Source of the DNA: Tetranychus cinnabarinus
Lineage: Eukaryota > Arthropoda > Arachnida > Trombidiformes > Tetranychidae
DNA length: 64,000 nt
Direction of reading: 5' to 3'
Assembly: GCA_022266195.1 (NCBI GenBank)
Contig: WHVY01000002.1
Coordinates: 9,129,001 to 9,193,000, forward strand
In this document: positions 49,969-62,166 of the stretch, in pieces
Layout of the letters: each line of letters starts with the position of its first letter
How positions within the stretch are numbered: position 1 is the stretch's first letter
Program-made: the position numbers and the translations under genes
Notes under the pieces: model-generated
Told to the model about the DNA's origin: nothing
What the model saw: only the letters and a program-made list of their open reading frames with translations
Databases searched by the model: none

Positions 49969-52900
49969 ACTCGGTTGAAAACAAAATATTAATCTATCCA
50001 TTTCATGAGAAATAACAAGAGTAATAAATAACTGTTGTTGGATGACTTTTTAAGGAATGGTAAAAATGGCAACAAAATTGATTCAAATCCTGATTCAGTC
50101 TACTCTTAATCTTGTGACTTTCATCATTTGCCTTTCACTGTTTCAAGACTTTACCGACACTTGACTATGTTTAACCCTTTACCTTTGGTAATACATTTAT
50201 TGTAATATTTGTTTGTAGACACCAGCAAAGAAAAAAATCGATATACAAACAATCAGTTTCCCTTTTTATGGGTAAATGTAAAATGATAAATCGTCTTTGA
50301 AAGCGTATTACATTCAACTTAACTTTTCTTTTAGCCTCACTTCAAACAATTGTTTGATATTTACTGTTGGATGATGAGGATGAGGATGGCATGAAGGGTT
50401 AACTTGAAAGATTATGTCAGGGAAAGCGTCTTGGATGAATGGGATGATAAGGAAGCAACAACAAAAAAAGGAAGAAAACGTTTCACTGTTTAGTCAAAGT
50501 AAATGTGAAAAGATAACCTTTAGGCAATGCAAAAGAAGCAGATAAATGAGATGAAGTAAGCAAGTACAAAACAAACAGACAGTCAGGATGAGTATGGCTT
50601 GGGTTAAATTGTTATCCAATAATTTATAGCTTAATTAGGGTTAAACATTGAGGATGAAAAACTATTAATTGTGTAAAGATTTTCTTCGCCATCTTCTTCT
50701 TCTTCTTCTTCCTTTCCTTCAACAAATTGTAAGTGAAATTGATCTTTTATGCGAACAAAAGTTTGTATCAATTTTCAAGAAAAGTTTACCCTTTTCTTTA
50801 TCCTCTCCTCATCAGCATCATCCTTATTCGCATCTTCAATCTGTTTAATTATGGTATTTTTTGTCTCGGTAATGCATCTTAATGATTACAACAATTTGAT
50901 TAAATTGATTAGAAAAGGTTCTAGCCTTTTTGAGGTTCCTTTTTTCAAGACCTTTACAGTTTGATAGAAACAGTGGAAAGTCAATATTTGCAAACAAATT
51001 TTCTGATCCTTTTTCACAATTCAAATTGTAAGGTTGGCTGAAAGATACAGAAAACTCATTTTACTCAAATGATTTTAAATTATGATACAGAAATTAGTTT
51101 GTGTTAGAACGATTTTCATGAATTAAATTTCGAAATTGAAAAAATTCTGTCTCATTATCAAGTCGACAGGAGATTGTAATTCTTGCTTCAAGTCGATAAC
51201 TTTGATTCATCATTTATATAATTTTTTGAATTATATCAAAAGTCAATATGAGATGACTTTCAAATGGCCTCTAAAGTACATTGTAAAACATTTTACATGA
51301 AATTTTCATTCTGAGGCATTGATTCAAAACTTTAATTCTTTACATTCAATTGGTTTTCAAAAAGAGTTATCAATATGTCTACTCATTGAGCCATCACCGG
51401 CTTATCTCATCTCGTCCATCGTGTTAAACAAAAATCTGAAACATTTTGAAACGTCTTTAAAATTTGCTCGATGATAATTCAGACAAGAAATGCTCTTCCA
51501 AAGGGAAACTTTAATCAGCTCAACCAAACAGTTTGAAAAGCGTCTCAATTCAAACTGATTTCACTGTGATATGAAATATCGATATAAATGCTATAACATT
51601 TTGACCAGCAACAATCATTGAGATCAATCTGACAATCTTCATGAATCAATCAACTTTGCTCTGATGAAGGAAAGTTGAGGATGAATTTTTGCTGAGATAT
51701 CATCATCAAATGAGATACATTTTTTAACTGTTCATGTTTATCGTGTTATGAACACACAAGGAATCTGTAGCTTTACAGATTGTGTGAGGGCAACAAAAAA
51801 GTAACAACAAATGTAATATGAAAAAAAGTGAGAAAGTAATGGTTAATCTGATGAGACTCGATTAATCTTAACAATCATCTGCTGACCTCAACATCATAAT
51901 GGATGTGACCTGAAATATTTTAGCCTTTCACTTCTTTTCTCATCCTTTTTTATCCCTATTCTTGTCTCCTCCTTTTCCTTCTTCATCTCAACATCTTTTT
52001 CCTCTTCATCTCAATAACACTTCCGTTTATCACTTTCATTCCAACATTTCAACTTTCTTATTGCATTCCAAGTCAACATCTTCATTCAAGTTCATCACCA
52101 TGAAACACTCAGTCTTTTACTCTCGTTTCTTTTTTTTTACTCTGGTCATATTCAACTTTCATCATTACACTTAATCAGCTCTAATAGCAATCCTTTTATC
52201 ATCATTATAATGTTCAATTTTCATCTCAACTTTTTCTCCCTTTGCTTTTCCCAGATAATATTTAGTTGTAAACCCAACAATTTATTTACAGGCTGAAAAA
52301 ATGTAAAGATTTTAATATGTAATTTTGACCATTAATTATACTCAATGCGAGTTCATGATGTACATTAAATGGATATACTTAGTGTTCTGGCAAGCTAATG
52401 ATAATGTTGAAAAATGTTCATTGTATGCATTCATCTTATCAGATTCAACTTGATGAAACTATTATTAAGGTAAATGTAAAGTTGAAAAGTGAATCAACAT
52501 TTCATTTTATATCAATTTTTTTCTTCTTCTCTTCTTCCTCTTTGGGTGAGTTTGCTTTTTGTGTGCGCAAGTTTTACTTGAATATTATTCAGTAATCATT
52601 GAGTTTCATGGAGTGAAAATTTTGGCCAATTTGGAGGGAAACACACATTTAATTGTTTCATTTATTCATATTTGTTCAATTGTTGGAAAAATCTTGGCTA
52701 AAGGATTGGAGGAAAGGTTAGTTAAACATGTGTTTTCAGGGGAAATTTGAATAATGGTTCATGATGAGAATATATAATCGTAAATTGAATGTACTTTAAA
52801 TTTATGGAAAAAATGGTAAACTTAACAATTGATAAGAAATTGTGACAACATTGATATTTTCAGCTGGTTTTTTGTTCGTTTCTTTTCTTTCCTTTTATGT

Positions 52901-54875
52901 CAAAAAATTTTTATGCTTCCATAGAGTTGAACAGAATCTATTATTGAATGTCAAAATGAAGACAAATCATGTCTCAAGGATTTTCCATCGAGTGTAATCA
53001 AGATTGAAACAAGTCATAATATTAAAAATGAATGTGAAGTTGAAAAAAATGGTATAATATTAAGGTTAGAGACTTGAAAGTGTTGACAGGTTGAGTGAAG
53101 TGAAGAATTGATTAATAACTGAAATTTGTCCAGGCCTTTGGATTAACCGTTTTAAAATGAGATTAAAACTTACCATTTAATCGTTCTCATTGGCAGTTGA
53201 TGTAAAGATAATGGTAATTCACTTATTTAGTCACTCGGTTAACCCAAATGATTAAACAATCCAATGGTAAAAAGATGACGATTGGTTGAAGTGGAAAAGC
53301 AAATGACAAATTGGTTGAAAATGTTTCACCTTTTTTTTGGGTTCAGCTTTGTTGTAACAGCAAACAATTTACCGTGACTGTACAAATGTTACAAAGTCAG
53401 GTTATTTGTGAGATGAGTTTAGCTGTGTTTGGGTTTATTTGGGTGTCTTCAGGTTTTGTAATTTATATACCTTGAAAGGTAAATTAATGTTACTGGGAAA
53501 GTAAGACTTTGATTGTAAGCAAGTTGAAAACAGACAAAATTATGTTAAGATATACAGCAACATTTGAATATATTTAGGTGAGTTGATGATGTTTTAAATA
53601 TTGTCGAGATTAAGGTGGTGATGAAGATTAACTGGACTAGTGATTAAGGTAATAGAGAGGTTTGATGATTCTGGCAAGAATCAGGAGTTGGATTAGAAAA
53701 GAAAACGAAAAATGAAAAGTAAAATTAGTTACTTTATGGACGTAACAGAAAGATTGAAGAGGGAAAATGTTGGTGACTTTATTGAATGTTTGCTTGTTGT
53801 ATACCAAAACAACAACTTTCTTGTGTCTCTTTTCAATGTCTTTGGGAATAAGAGAGCAGGAATGATGATGATAAGGAAGAGAGACTTTGTCAGGTCAGAC
53901 TCTCTACTATCGATGGATGGTTTTTTGTTCAGAATAGGATGAAACAATCATTAAAACGAATACATTAATCGAATCGAAATCGTTTCTAACTTTGCTTTAC
54001 TTGCTCTATCTATTGGTTGCAGAATAAACTATTTGTCTTATTCAATTTTCTAATCATTTCACTCAATGTAAATGGATAGTTTCAACCAAAGAGTAAAGGA
54101 TTTAAATTGAGTTAAAACAAAGACAATTGTTCTGAATAAACCTAAAAATTGAGATTCAATTCTGGAGTTTATGACGATAACATGGTTGTGGTTAACATTT
54201 TTTAATATTATCTTTTTCCTTGCCTTTAAAGACTTCTTGTTTCATAAACATGTGAATTGTAATCATTTATTGTCATCGCTTTTAAATATTCAACCAAAGT
54301 AGGTTTATCGCTATTTCTGGTAAACTGTTATGAATGGTCAACTATCAACTATTTTTCTCTTTAATTATTTCTTCATCAACTTTATTAACTTCAACTTTAT
54401 CAAGTTGAATATTTTCAACTCTGAATTTTTTCATGAATCCAGCAATTCTTTGTTGTTTCCATTCGCTGTTCAATAGCCTATCAACAATTTATACTGAGCG
54501 CCTTTTCTCAGCTTAATGCAATATTTTGTCTTTTCTTCCAAAAGGAGGCGCCCTAAATCATATGACCAATAAAGCTGAAATTTTTTGTTTTTCATTGTAT
54601 TATTGTTGTAATTGATTTAACTCGAGTTAATATTGTTATTATTCTCACTCTCTTTCTTTAAGTGAAATTTATATTAATTGAAATTGAATTGTGCTACATC
54701 TTTACTCTGTGCTTGGTGGTTTAAAAACAAAAAGGTATCTTTCTTAATGCGATAACTTTTGGTTTCATGTGACTTTTGCCTCTATTCTGTTACAATCAAG
54801 TCTAATTGATGTTATTGTACTTTTTCATGTCTTAATGGCTTGATAAAGATAATTAGAAAAAAAGTAAATATAAAA

Positions 54876-55358
54876 ATGGAAGGAGATAATGTTCAAGTTG
54901 ATGATAACTGTTCTCAAATTGAGAAAGCTTTTGAACGGATGAAAGTTGGAACCAGAAGAGTTAAAAAAAGTTATCAACCTAACCAGCATCAACAAGAAGA
55001 ACAAAACCTCAGATTTTCCTTGGATTCCCCTGTTTCTCCCCCTTCATCAGCAGCCTCCTCTTTGTCTTCGTCCTCCTCAACTTCTCCTTCATCTTGCTAT
55101 TCCATGGGCAAATACAGAGATTTAACAATTCGTGAAGGCCAATCAACTGATAGTTACCACCATCAACATAATCGTCATCACCATCACCAAATTGATAACA
55201 ATCATCACCTTAACCAATCTAGTGATCAAAACACCAAATATGAAGATGGATTGCCAGTTGAGCCTGATGTTTCCGTCGAAGAATTGGCCGCATACTTGGA
55301 TGTTCAATTGTATATTCCTCGAAAAATGTCTTACATGGCCGAGTTAATGTACACATAA
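54876..55358 (+). CDS. OSER1: OSER1 homologue (oxidative stress-responsive serine-rich protein), 160 aa
   Basis: A single-exon frame starts at an ATG in the context AAAAATGG. The N-terminus (IEKAFERMKV) resembles the vertebrate OSER1 start, which contains LQTAFKKLRV. The C-terminal 29 residues carry the family signature: VSVEELAAYLDVQLYIPRKM then SYMAELMYT. Human OSER1 ends with a segment containing YLYIPKKMSHMAEMMYT. The middle is Ser-rich (35-80) and His/Asn-rich (about 97-115). It is shorter than the vertebrate protein (about 290 residues) and lacks its Cys-rich segment. The family is linked to oxidative stress and FOXO-dependent survival; the molecular activity is unknown. An AATAAA near 56035 could be the polyadenylation signal, in which case a MITE lies in the 3' UTR. 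Confidence 0.85.
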   Translation: MEGDNVQVDDNCSQIEKAFERMKVGTRRVKKSYQPNQHQQEEQNLRFSLDSPVSPPSSAASSLSSSSSTSPSSCYSMGKYRDLTIREGQSTDSYHHQHNRHHHHQIDNNHHLNQSSDQNTKYEDGLPVEPDVSVEELAAYLDVQLYIPRKMSYMAELMYT

Positions 55359-55584
55359 TAACAATGAATGTATTTGCAGGCTGGTACGACGAGGAGGAAT
55401 GTACAAAAGAGATTAATAATAGACGGAAGAGAAAAATTGTCAAAAAAAAATCAAAATATGTTAAGTGTGATAAATGTGAATTGAACTGATGAAGATAATG
55501 AGAGGAGTGACTGTGGTTCAGTTAGCAAAACACTTAACGATAGCAATGAGTGAAAGTTGAAATGAAAGCAACACATACTTATAC

Positions 55585-55940
55585 TGGGTGTCGTAATGAA
55601 CCATTTACACTTTTGAGTGCTTGTAACTTTTGAGTTCGTTAAGATAAAAATCTTAAACAGGCACCATTCAATAGAAAATGTCCAAGTTTAGTTTGATCAA
55701 CCTTTGAAAATTTCTAAACTCAGGCCAATTTTCGGCAAGGTGACAAAGTCGAAAAGTGGGACAAACACCAACGATTGTGAGCTTAAGATGGGTTGATAAA
55801 TAATTGCATAAAACACCGAAATTTACCACACTTTTTCAAAGGTTGAACAAAATTTGGAAATTATCTCTATTGAATGTTGCTAGTTTGAAATTTTTATCTC
55901 AACGAACTTGAAGAGTGGAAATGGTTCATTCTGACACCAA
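55585..55940. mobile_element. MITE-like foldback element, 356 bp
   Basis: Left end TGGGTGTCGTAATGAACCAT and right end (reverse complemented) TTGGTGTCAGAATGAACCAT match at most positions over about 26 bp. The inverted similarity continues inward in patches (for example 'cattcaatagaaaatgtcca' on the left against 'cattcaatagagataatttcc' shortened on the right), so the whole element can fold into a hairpin. It has no coding capacity. Confidence 0.65.
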
Positions 55941-58559
55941 CTATAACATTATTATTAACAATAACTAAATATATATATATTTTTTGTTTTTGGCTGTTTT
56001 GATTTTTGCTCTTCTATTATTGAAAAAAACAAAAAAATAAAAAAAAAAGATGAAAAAATGTATCTCTGACATAATTAATTGAATTAGAAAGAATCGTCGT
56101 TATTCATATTTAAAAGTGTATTTCAAGTATAAAAACAAGATGAAAGAGTTCTACAATCCGTAACCGTAATTATTAGATCAACAATGATAAATAACAGGAA
56201 TACAATTCAACCGTTTAAAAATGATCAACTCTTTGTGTTGATTGTCCTTTACAATTTGCCAATCTGTCTTCATCAATTCAATTTCATTACGTCCTTAATC
56301 CATTTGTTGCCATGTAGTACAATTGCGATGGCGATGAAAGCCAAAAGTAGATGTAATTGAACATTTTTTCAAAATTACGTCATAGAAGGTTGACAATTAT
56401 AGCTGTTTAATGTTGAACATGGCTTGAAACTTGGCTGTTGAAAAAAGGGTAAAAAAGTTAAGGAACAAAATGGAGATTTTCAACAAATGAAATTGAGATC
56501 TTGATTAAAATGATTTTTAAATGGAAATAAAATGTAAAATAAGCTCGAGATGGAAATGGCCCAAAAAAGGACCCATTTTTACAAAAATGAAAATTGAATG
56601 ATCGCTTTGAAACTTGGCTTGCCAAGTCCGTTAGATTGGTTTATGAGAAGTGGTTAACGACTAATTGTAACTGGTTTTTGATTCGGTTATCTATAAATGA
56701 TGCGCATATTAGTTGGTTGATCAGTGAGATATTCAACAATTAGGTTACAGCGCGATACTTTGCATTTTTATACAGACAATCACTTATATTTATGACTCTA
56801 ATTCAATGACAATTAGAGATTCATCTTTTAATAATAAAGTGATTGTGAATGGGAAAATTGACTTTGACCTTGGTAAGAGTCTCACTTTAAATTGTTTCCC
56901 GTGTATTTTGGCATTTAAAATTTATACAAAAAATCGTCACGGTAAATTGTTTGCTTCCGAATCGATTTAAATTTTTTCTTTCTCTTTCTTATGCTTTTGT
57001 CTCTGTGATAATTGTTATCAAATTTACCGTCCTCGTCATCATCAATAACATTAAATATACTATTAACGGGGAAATAAAAAGTAAACAACTTCATAATTAA
57101 TAATAAAGTCACTTTCATCACATTTATCAACATTTCATCGTTATCATCATCACCATCACCATCATAATCATTATTATCATTATCATCTCAAGTAGCATGC
57201 AAATCATTCTTAATATTGAAGTTGGTAGCATTTTAGGACAGTTTAGCAAGGCCAATTCTGTTTCCCTTTATTTTCTCGTCATCTTTATATTCAAAGATGA
57301 GGTCAAGGAAGAGTCAATTTACGCAAAAAATTAGCGAAGAAAAAGAGACTATTACTTTAAGTCTGGAAGCTATGGCTTAATTCACAATTGTTGGCTCTCT
57401 TGGCTCCGACATCATCTTGATAATTTTAGCTTGCACTTGGATTTGCTTTGCAAACACTTTCCCTCTGAGAAATAATCATCGAGATATAAAAACGATGCGA
57501 AAAACGAAGTGAATGGGTTTTGTAAGTCCATCTTCTTGGTCCAGTCCTTTCCTCCCTTTTGTTTGCTTTGTTTGTAATTGATGAGCGTCCAAATCTTTGC
57601 TTTCCGTCCAGACTTCAACAGACTGAATCGAGCTTTTTGGATGACTTTTCTTTTGGTTGAGGGTGCGATTATTAAATTTTGAATGTAAAAGGGAAAGCAT
57701 GAAGAGTATAAGTAAAAAAGTTTGTTTTTATCTTGCTGTCCTTAGCTCTCTATCACTCAACTGATGTTTATTTAGGTAAATCCAAAAATTTGAATTACTT
57801 TAAACAAAAAGTGAAATAAGAGTGAGTGATAGAATTTTATCTTCTTCAAGAGACGATTTGGTTTGATATCGTCTCCTTCATTAAGATGCTTCATGAATCC
57901 AAACTTGTTACCGTCTCTCGTGTTTCGTTTGTTGATCCAAACTTTCATCTGCATCTTGGGACCGACCAAAAAAAGATACTTCGAACTTTGATCCCAAAAA
58001 ACATTTTATACAGAAATTGCTTGAGTATGTGCCGTAGTAGCGGTGGTTGACAACGTTGGATCGGAAGTTAACCTGCTTCTGCTGATCGTATCAGCAATCA
58101 AGGTTGCAACCATATCACAATCATCCTATTATGAAAACAGGTTCAGTTATCCAAAATATTTGATAAATTGTTCATTTAGAACAGAATTGAGGGTAAAAGG
58201 AAGAGGGGAAGTAAGGGAACTGATGAGTAATGAGAGAGAAGGATCAAAAGAAAACAAGCACAGACAAGACAAGACAAGCTGATGAAGGGTAATTTTAAAT
58301 GAATAAGAAGAGGATGGAAAGAAAGAACTGAAAGAAAGGAAGAAAGAGCAGAAAATGATGAAGGCGTAATGTGTTAGTTGAGTAAACTGTATTTTAGGAT
58401 CATTTAGTATAACAGAGTCTAAAGCAGACATAACGTGGCTAACACATAATGGTTAATACTACTGATATTTCAATTTGAGGAAATAAAAATTTTATGACAA
58501 AGGCGACTAAACAAAAAGGGTTTAAATATGTGGTTATGGCTATTTTGTTATTGGAAAGA
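55941..58559. other. Convergent intergenic region between OSER1 and NRBP
   Basis: Both flanking genes end into this interval. It holds the AATAAA near 56035 and ATC microsatellites (57138-57186). The stretches 57300-57680 and 57830-58120 have a higher G+C content than their surroundings and open frames on both strands, but no recognisable protein. A terminal NRBP exon could lie here but was not identified. Confidence 0.45.
55968..55982. repeat. (AT)n microsatellite
   Basis: A short perfect AT run just right of the MITE-like element, followed by a T-rich then A-rich stretch to 56050. Confidence 0.7.
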
Positions 58560-60768
58560 TTATTTACTTAAGTTGGTCATGGGGAGTTGAATTGAAAATG
58601 AATTTACCTGGTGTATAAAACCAAATTCAACAAGCTCTTTAGCTAAAGAATGGGGAGAATCTTGTTCCGTTATTTCACATGACAGTTGACGGTTCATTCT
58701 GTCATCCATGGTTAACAAGAGGGTTAATTTAAGCACAAGAAGAGCTTCACCTTCAGGAATAGATTTAATGTCGCACATCATGTTCAATATTCTGCGATTC
58801 TCTTCATCATACATATTTTCCGGTGAATTTGGTTTAAGCGATTCTTCTCCTATCGGTGAAGTTGTGCTCTGTCTTGTAATTATGGGTGGACGGGAAGTAG
58901 GAATGATAGCGGTTAACGGATAAGCCCCGTTTCGAACTTCTTCAAAAAATTTTTCCATTTCCGCTCTGGGAGCATCACAGCACTTTATAGACGTACCAGG
59001 ACGTCCATCTTTATGAATTATTTCGGCTAAAACATTATCAGCTGATTGAGATTGTAGAAATCTTTGCAAAGCTTCTTCTGTGAGTTGTTCAGGTTGGTAT
59101 GAGGGTGTATCGACAATTACATGAGCAGCCAATAATCTAAGGGATGGAACTTCAAAAATAACAGGATGAAATAAAAGTTGTTTCGATGTGGGTCGTTCTA
59201 ATCGATTTTTACGTAAACATTGTCTTATAAAATCAGCTTGTAAAGGATTTTCCAGAGAATCGATTGTCCGGTTTATTGCTTCTTCAGTCACTTGAGCAGA
59301 AGAACTACTACTTTCCCCATTATTGTTTGATATCTCTAAAGCTGCCATTTCCAGGGCACACATACCAAAAGAATAAATATCAACTGCTGGTGTTAATGCT
59401 GTAGATGTTTCACCGGTAATCTCTCCTAACTCAGGGGCTACAAAATATAAATTTGCCATAGTTTGCTCCCGTACGGTTTTGATATGCCGATGTATTGCGT
59501 CTGGAGCCACAGCACCGATTTTGATTAGACCATTGTGACTGAGAAAAATTGTGTCGCAAGTTAAATTGGCGTGAATTATAGGAGGCTGAGATGAATGAAG
59601 ATAACATAATGCAGACAAAATTTGGGTACACCAACGTTTCCAGGCCTAGTAAGAAATATAGATAAGAAAAAAAAACATAAACATTCATTCAAATTATGTT
59701 AAAAGGAAATTGATATTAAATTTAAGCACTTTCTGATTACCTGTAAAACAAGGCATATTACGCTTCGAGTTCTCAGTAATGAACTTACGTAATTTTTCTT
59801 TGTTTACTTAAAAAAATACTTTGTAAAAGAAGAAAAGAAAAGTAAACAAAGAAAACAACGACATTGTGTAAATAGCAATTAAGCGAAAGTTAATGAAGAG
59901 AACTCGATGCAGTTTTCAGAAAGGAATCAAGCATAAAAAATAGACAAATAGTCAAATAATCAACTAACGGGTAAAGCCATTTTAATTTGGTTCCGTTTGG
60001 TTTTCTTGAGAAACTGTTTGAGCGATCCACTTGAATTATATTCCGTAATAAATATCACTCTAGGTTTATCAACATCTTTGTCCATCCAATATTTATGCAA
60101 CTTTACAATATTAGGATGATCCAACTGTATTAAGCGATTAAAAATTTGACTAATCTTTTCTTCACGAGCTTTGAAATATTTTCTCTCTGAAAATCTAACT
60201 TCATTCCAGACGACTTCTACACCCTCTTCAGTATCCATAGCCAGGTATGTTGCCTCTATACCAGGTATGTCTCGCTGTTCTACCTTCATGTTACCATGTT
60301 ATTGCCATCATCACGAGTGGGTGAGATTTAAACGGGTAAAGAGACGAGTAAGAGATGATAACGATGGGATAGAAAAAGAGACAGAGATAGGAAGGAAGAT
60401 TAGAATGATAATATTAATAGAAGTAATAGAAAGCGAAGAAAAATAGAAGCAAAAGCGAAAGAGAAGGAAAACGGAAGAGAAAGAGAACAAGAAAGAGAGG
60501 AAGAGAGAAAAGAAAGAGAAGAAGAAAGAAAAAAATGAAAATTGATTTAATGAGGTAAAGAATAGATTCATATGCATAAAAGTGAATGTATACTAATCCA
60601 GACGAAATATTGATAATTTTTGATGATGCTAAATTAATGGACACTTACTTCTTCTCTTCTCTTCAGCCATCTACCACAAGGGCTTTCTTCCAAGACCTCA
60701 GATTCATCCTCTGAGTCTTCTTCAGCTGTCGATGAGCTCTTGATGTCTATCAGCCTTGGTTCCGCCAT
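58560..60768 (-). CDS. NRBP1: Nuclear receptor-binding protein, NRBP/MADM pseudokinase (~506 aa)
   Basis: Three exons: 60768-60649 (ATG at 60768), 60283-59969 and 59645-58560, all phase 0. The match to NRBP1 is close: EVLEESPCGRWLKRREE, YLAMDTEEGVEVVWNEVRFS, RVIFITEYNSSGSLKQFLKK, SFGMCALEMA and LLFHPVIFEVPSLRLLAAH. The kinase-like domain spans about 47-310. Catalytic residues are replaced as in the family: N67 where the ATP-binding Lys of VAIK sits, H170-A-N172 for HRD, and G189-A-V191 for DFG. NRBP is a scaffold and substrate-recognition pseudokinase, linked to Cullin-RING ligase assembly and growth control. The last exon either runs to the stop at 58560 or is spliced at CAG|GTAAAT (58608/58607) to an unidentified exon; human NRBP1 continues differently after the matching GFI. 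It is divergent from EED. Confidence 0.93.
60430..60538 (+). repeat. ~110-bp polypurine tract in NRBP intron 1
   Basis: The plus strand is almost pure A and G over about 110 bases, with only a few interrupting pyrimidines. The minus (transcribed) strand is therefore a long polypyrimidine run. It lies inside the 365-bp intron between exons 1 and 2 of NRBP, downstream of the donor. Confidence 0.8.
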
Positions 60769-62166
60769 GTTAATCCAAACACTATTTTAAATTGTCTTAA
60801 TTCACAGTTGCCACATACAAATGAGGGGTGCCTTAATGAAAACAGTCTCTCTTAATTAGAAAAATTAATCATATCAAATAAATCACAGTTAGAGGTGAAC
60901 AATTCAATTGGACATAATGTTTTATTATTTCAAAATGATGATACTCACAAAAGGGAGACTAAAATTGCAATTTCAAGAGAGAGACCATCAGAAAGAGAGG
61001 AAAGGCAAAAATACTCCCTGAGTACTTGTGAGTGAGTAAAAGCAACAGAGAAAAAATGAGTAACCAGGCAACTGTAAACACATTACTTTTCAGCGGTTTT
61101 TTCAGCCTAATTAACCAGAATCATAATCTTATAACTCAACAGTAATTTTATGAAACGATAACGATTATTAACAAATCTAAATTCAACTAGCAGTTGGGTA
61201 AAGTCATCTTCATGCATCTCGAATGTTTGAAATACATTTTTGTTCACGTTGTGATGTTTTTACCGGTAAAGCGTTGGAATAGGCAAGGAAATGTTGAAGA
61301 TGACATTTTATTTAATAACATTTATCGAAATGGATTGACATGTTTGCTCTCGTTTATCCTCAAAATTGACAGATACTTGTGATAACTTTCAACATCTTAA
61401 TTCAACTATTTATAGGCACTAATATTGACTAGACAATTTTTTACCATTAGAGATTTGCTTACAGATTGGCTAAACAAATATTCAATATTCAATGTTTTAA
61501 TCAGCTAAATGTACGTTCATTTTTTTTATTGAAATCACTTATTCTAGGTTTGGTTAATCGAGACTGTTAATTGAGCAAAATGACAATCAAATTCGTCTAT
61601 AGTCGGTTAAAAAAGTAACCAGCTAACCGGTTATTGCTCTTTATGGATAACTTAATGACTTTATTTTTAGCGTAATTTAATCAATACAAGTGTGGGTTAC
61701 GTTTGTTGAACAATTATATTAGTTGTAACAAATTTGAGAGATGTCGATCGAGATTTGAAGATAAAATGGCAATATAACAAAATGTTTTTGTTTATGATCA
61801 CAATTGGCTAGACATCAATGATTCTTGAAGGAGTCATAAACGATTAACATGAAAAGGTTGATGAATTATAGGTTATGAAACTATCAAAGCTTTGAAATCG
61901 TTCTTGATTGTCAATGAATTGCACTTATTTTAATAGAAACTAAATCCAAGATTTTAGTTGTAATAAACTGAATTGAATTAACAAACTAACCGGTAAAAAT
62001 GTTTCTCTGGGTTATTTCAACAAAATTTGCTGTACGAATAGCTATAAACAATGTTGTTTGTTTTGTTCTGTTGATTTTTTTACTTTGAATCTGCTTTCTT
62101 GTTCTTCTTTTTTTGTGAATTCGCCAGTTTTTATCATTTTTTAATATCCTGTATGTTATCAAAAAG
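60769..62166. promoter_or_regulatory. Divergent upstream region shared by NRBP and EED
   Basis: The two start codons are 1.4 kb apart and head to head, so both promoters lie here. It may also hold non-coding first exons. No specific promoter element is clear by eye. Confidence 0.45.

Larger units (their letters stand above)
42012..54875. other. 12.9-kb interval with no gene supported
   Basis: This AT-rich interval between the CAP-Gly gene and OSER1 contains microsatellites, one inverted-repeat element (43,911-44,422) and two weak exon-like islands on the minus strand (46,107-46,260 and 49,681-49,713). It probably includes the upstream untranslated exon and promoter of the CAP-Gly gene and the promoter of OSER1. 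The short open frames are not coding-like. Confidence 0.5.

Noticed and set aside
57412..58050. G+C-richer island with open frames on both strands
   Set aside because: Neither strand gives a recognisable protein or consistent splice sites. It may be an old repeat remnant.
58147..58431. Minus-strand frame as the missing NRBP terminal exon
   Set aside because: From the GTAAAT donor no acceptor here yields the expected NRBP C-terminal residues; candidate joins end after a few codons in unrelated sequence.
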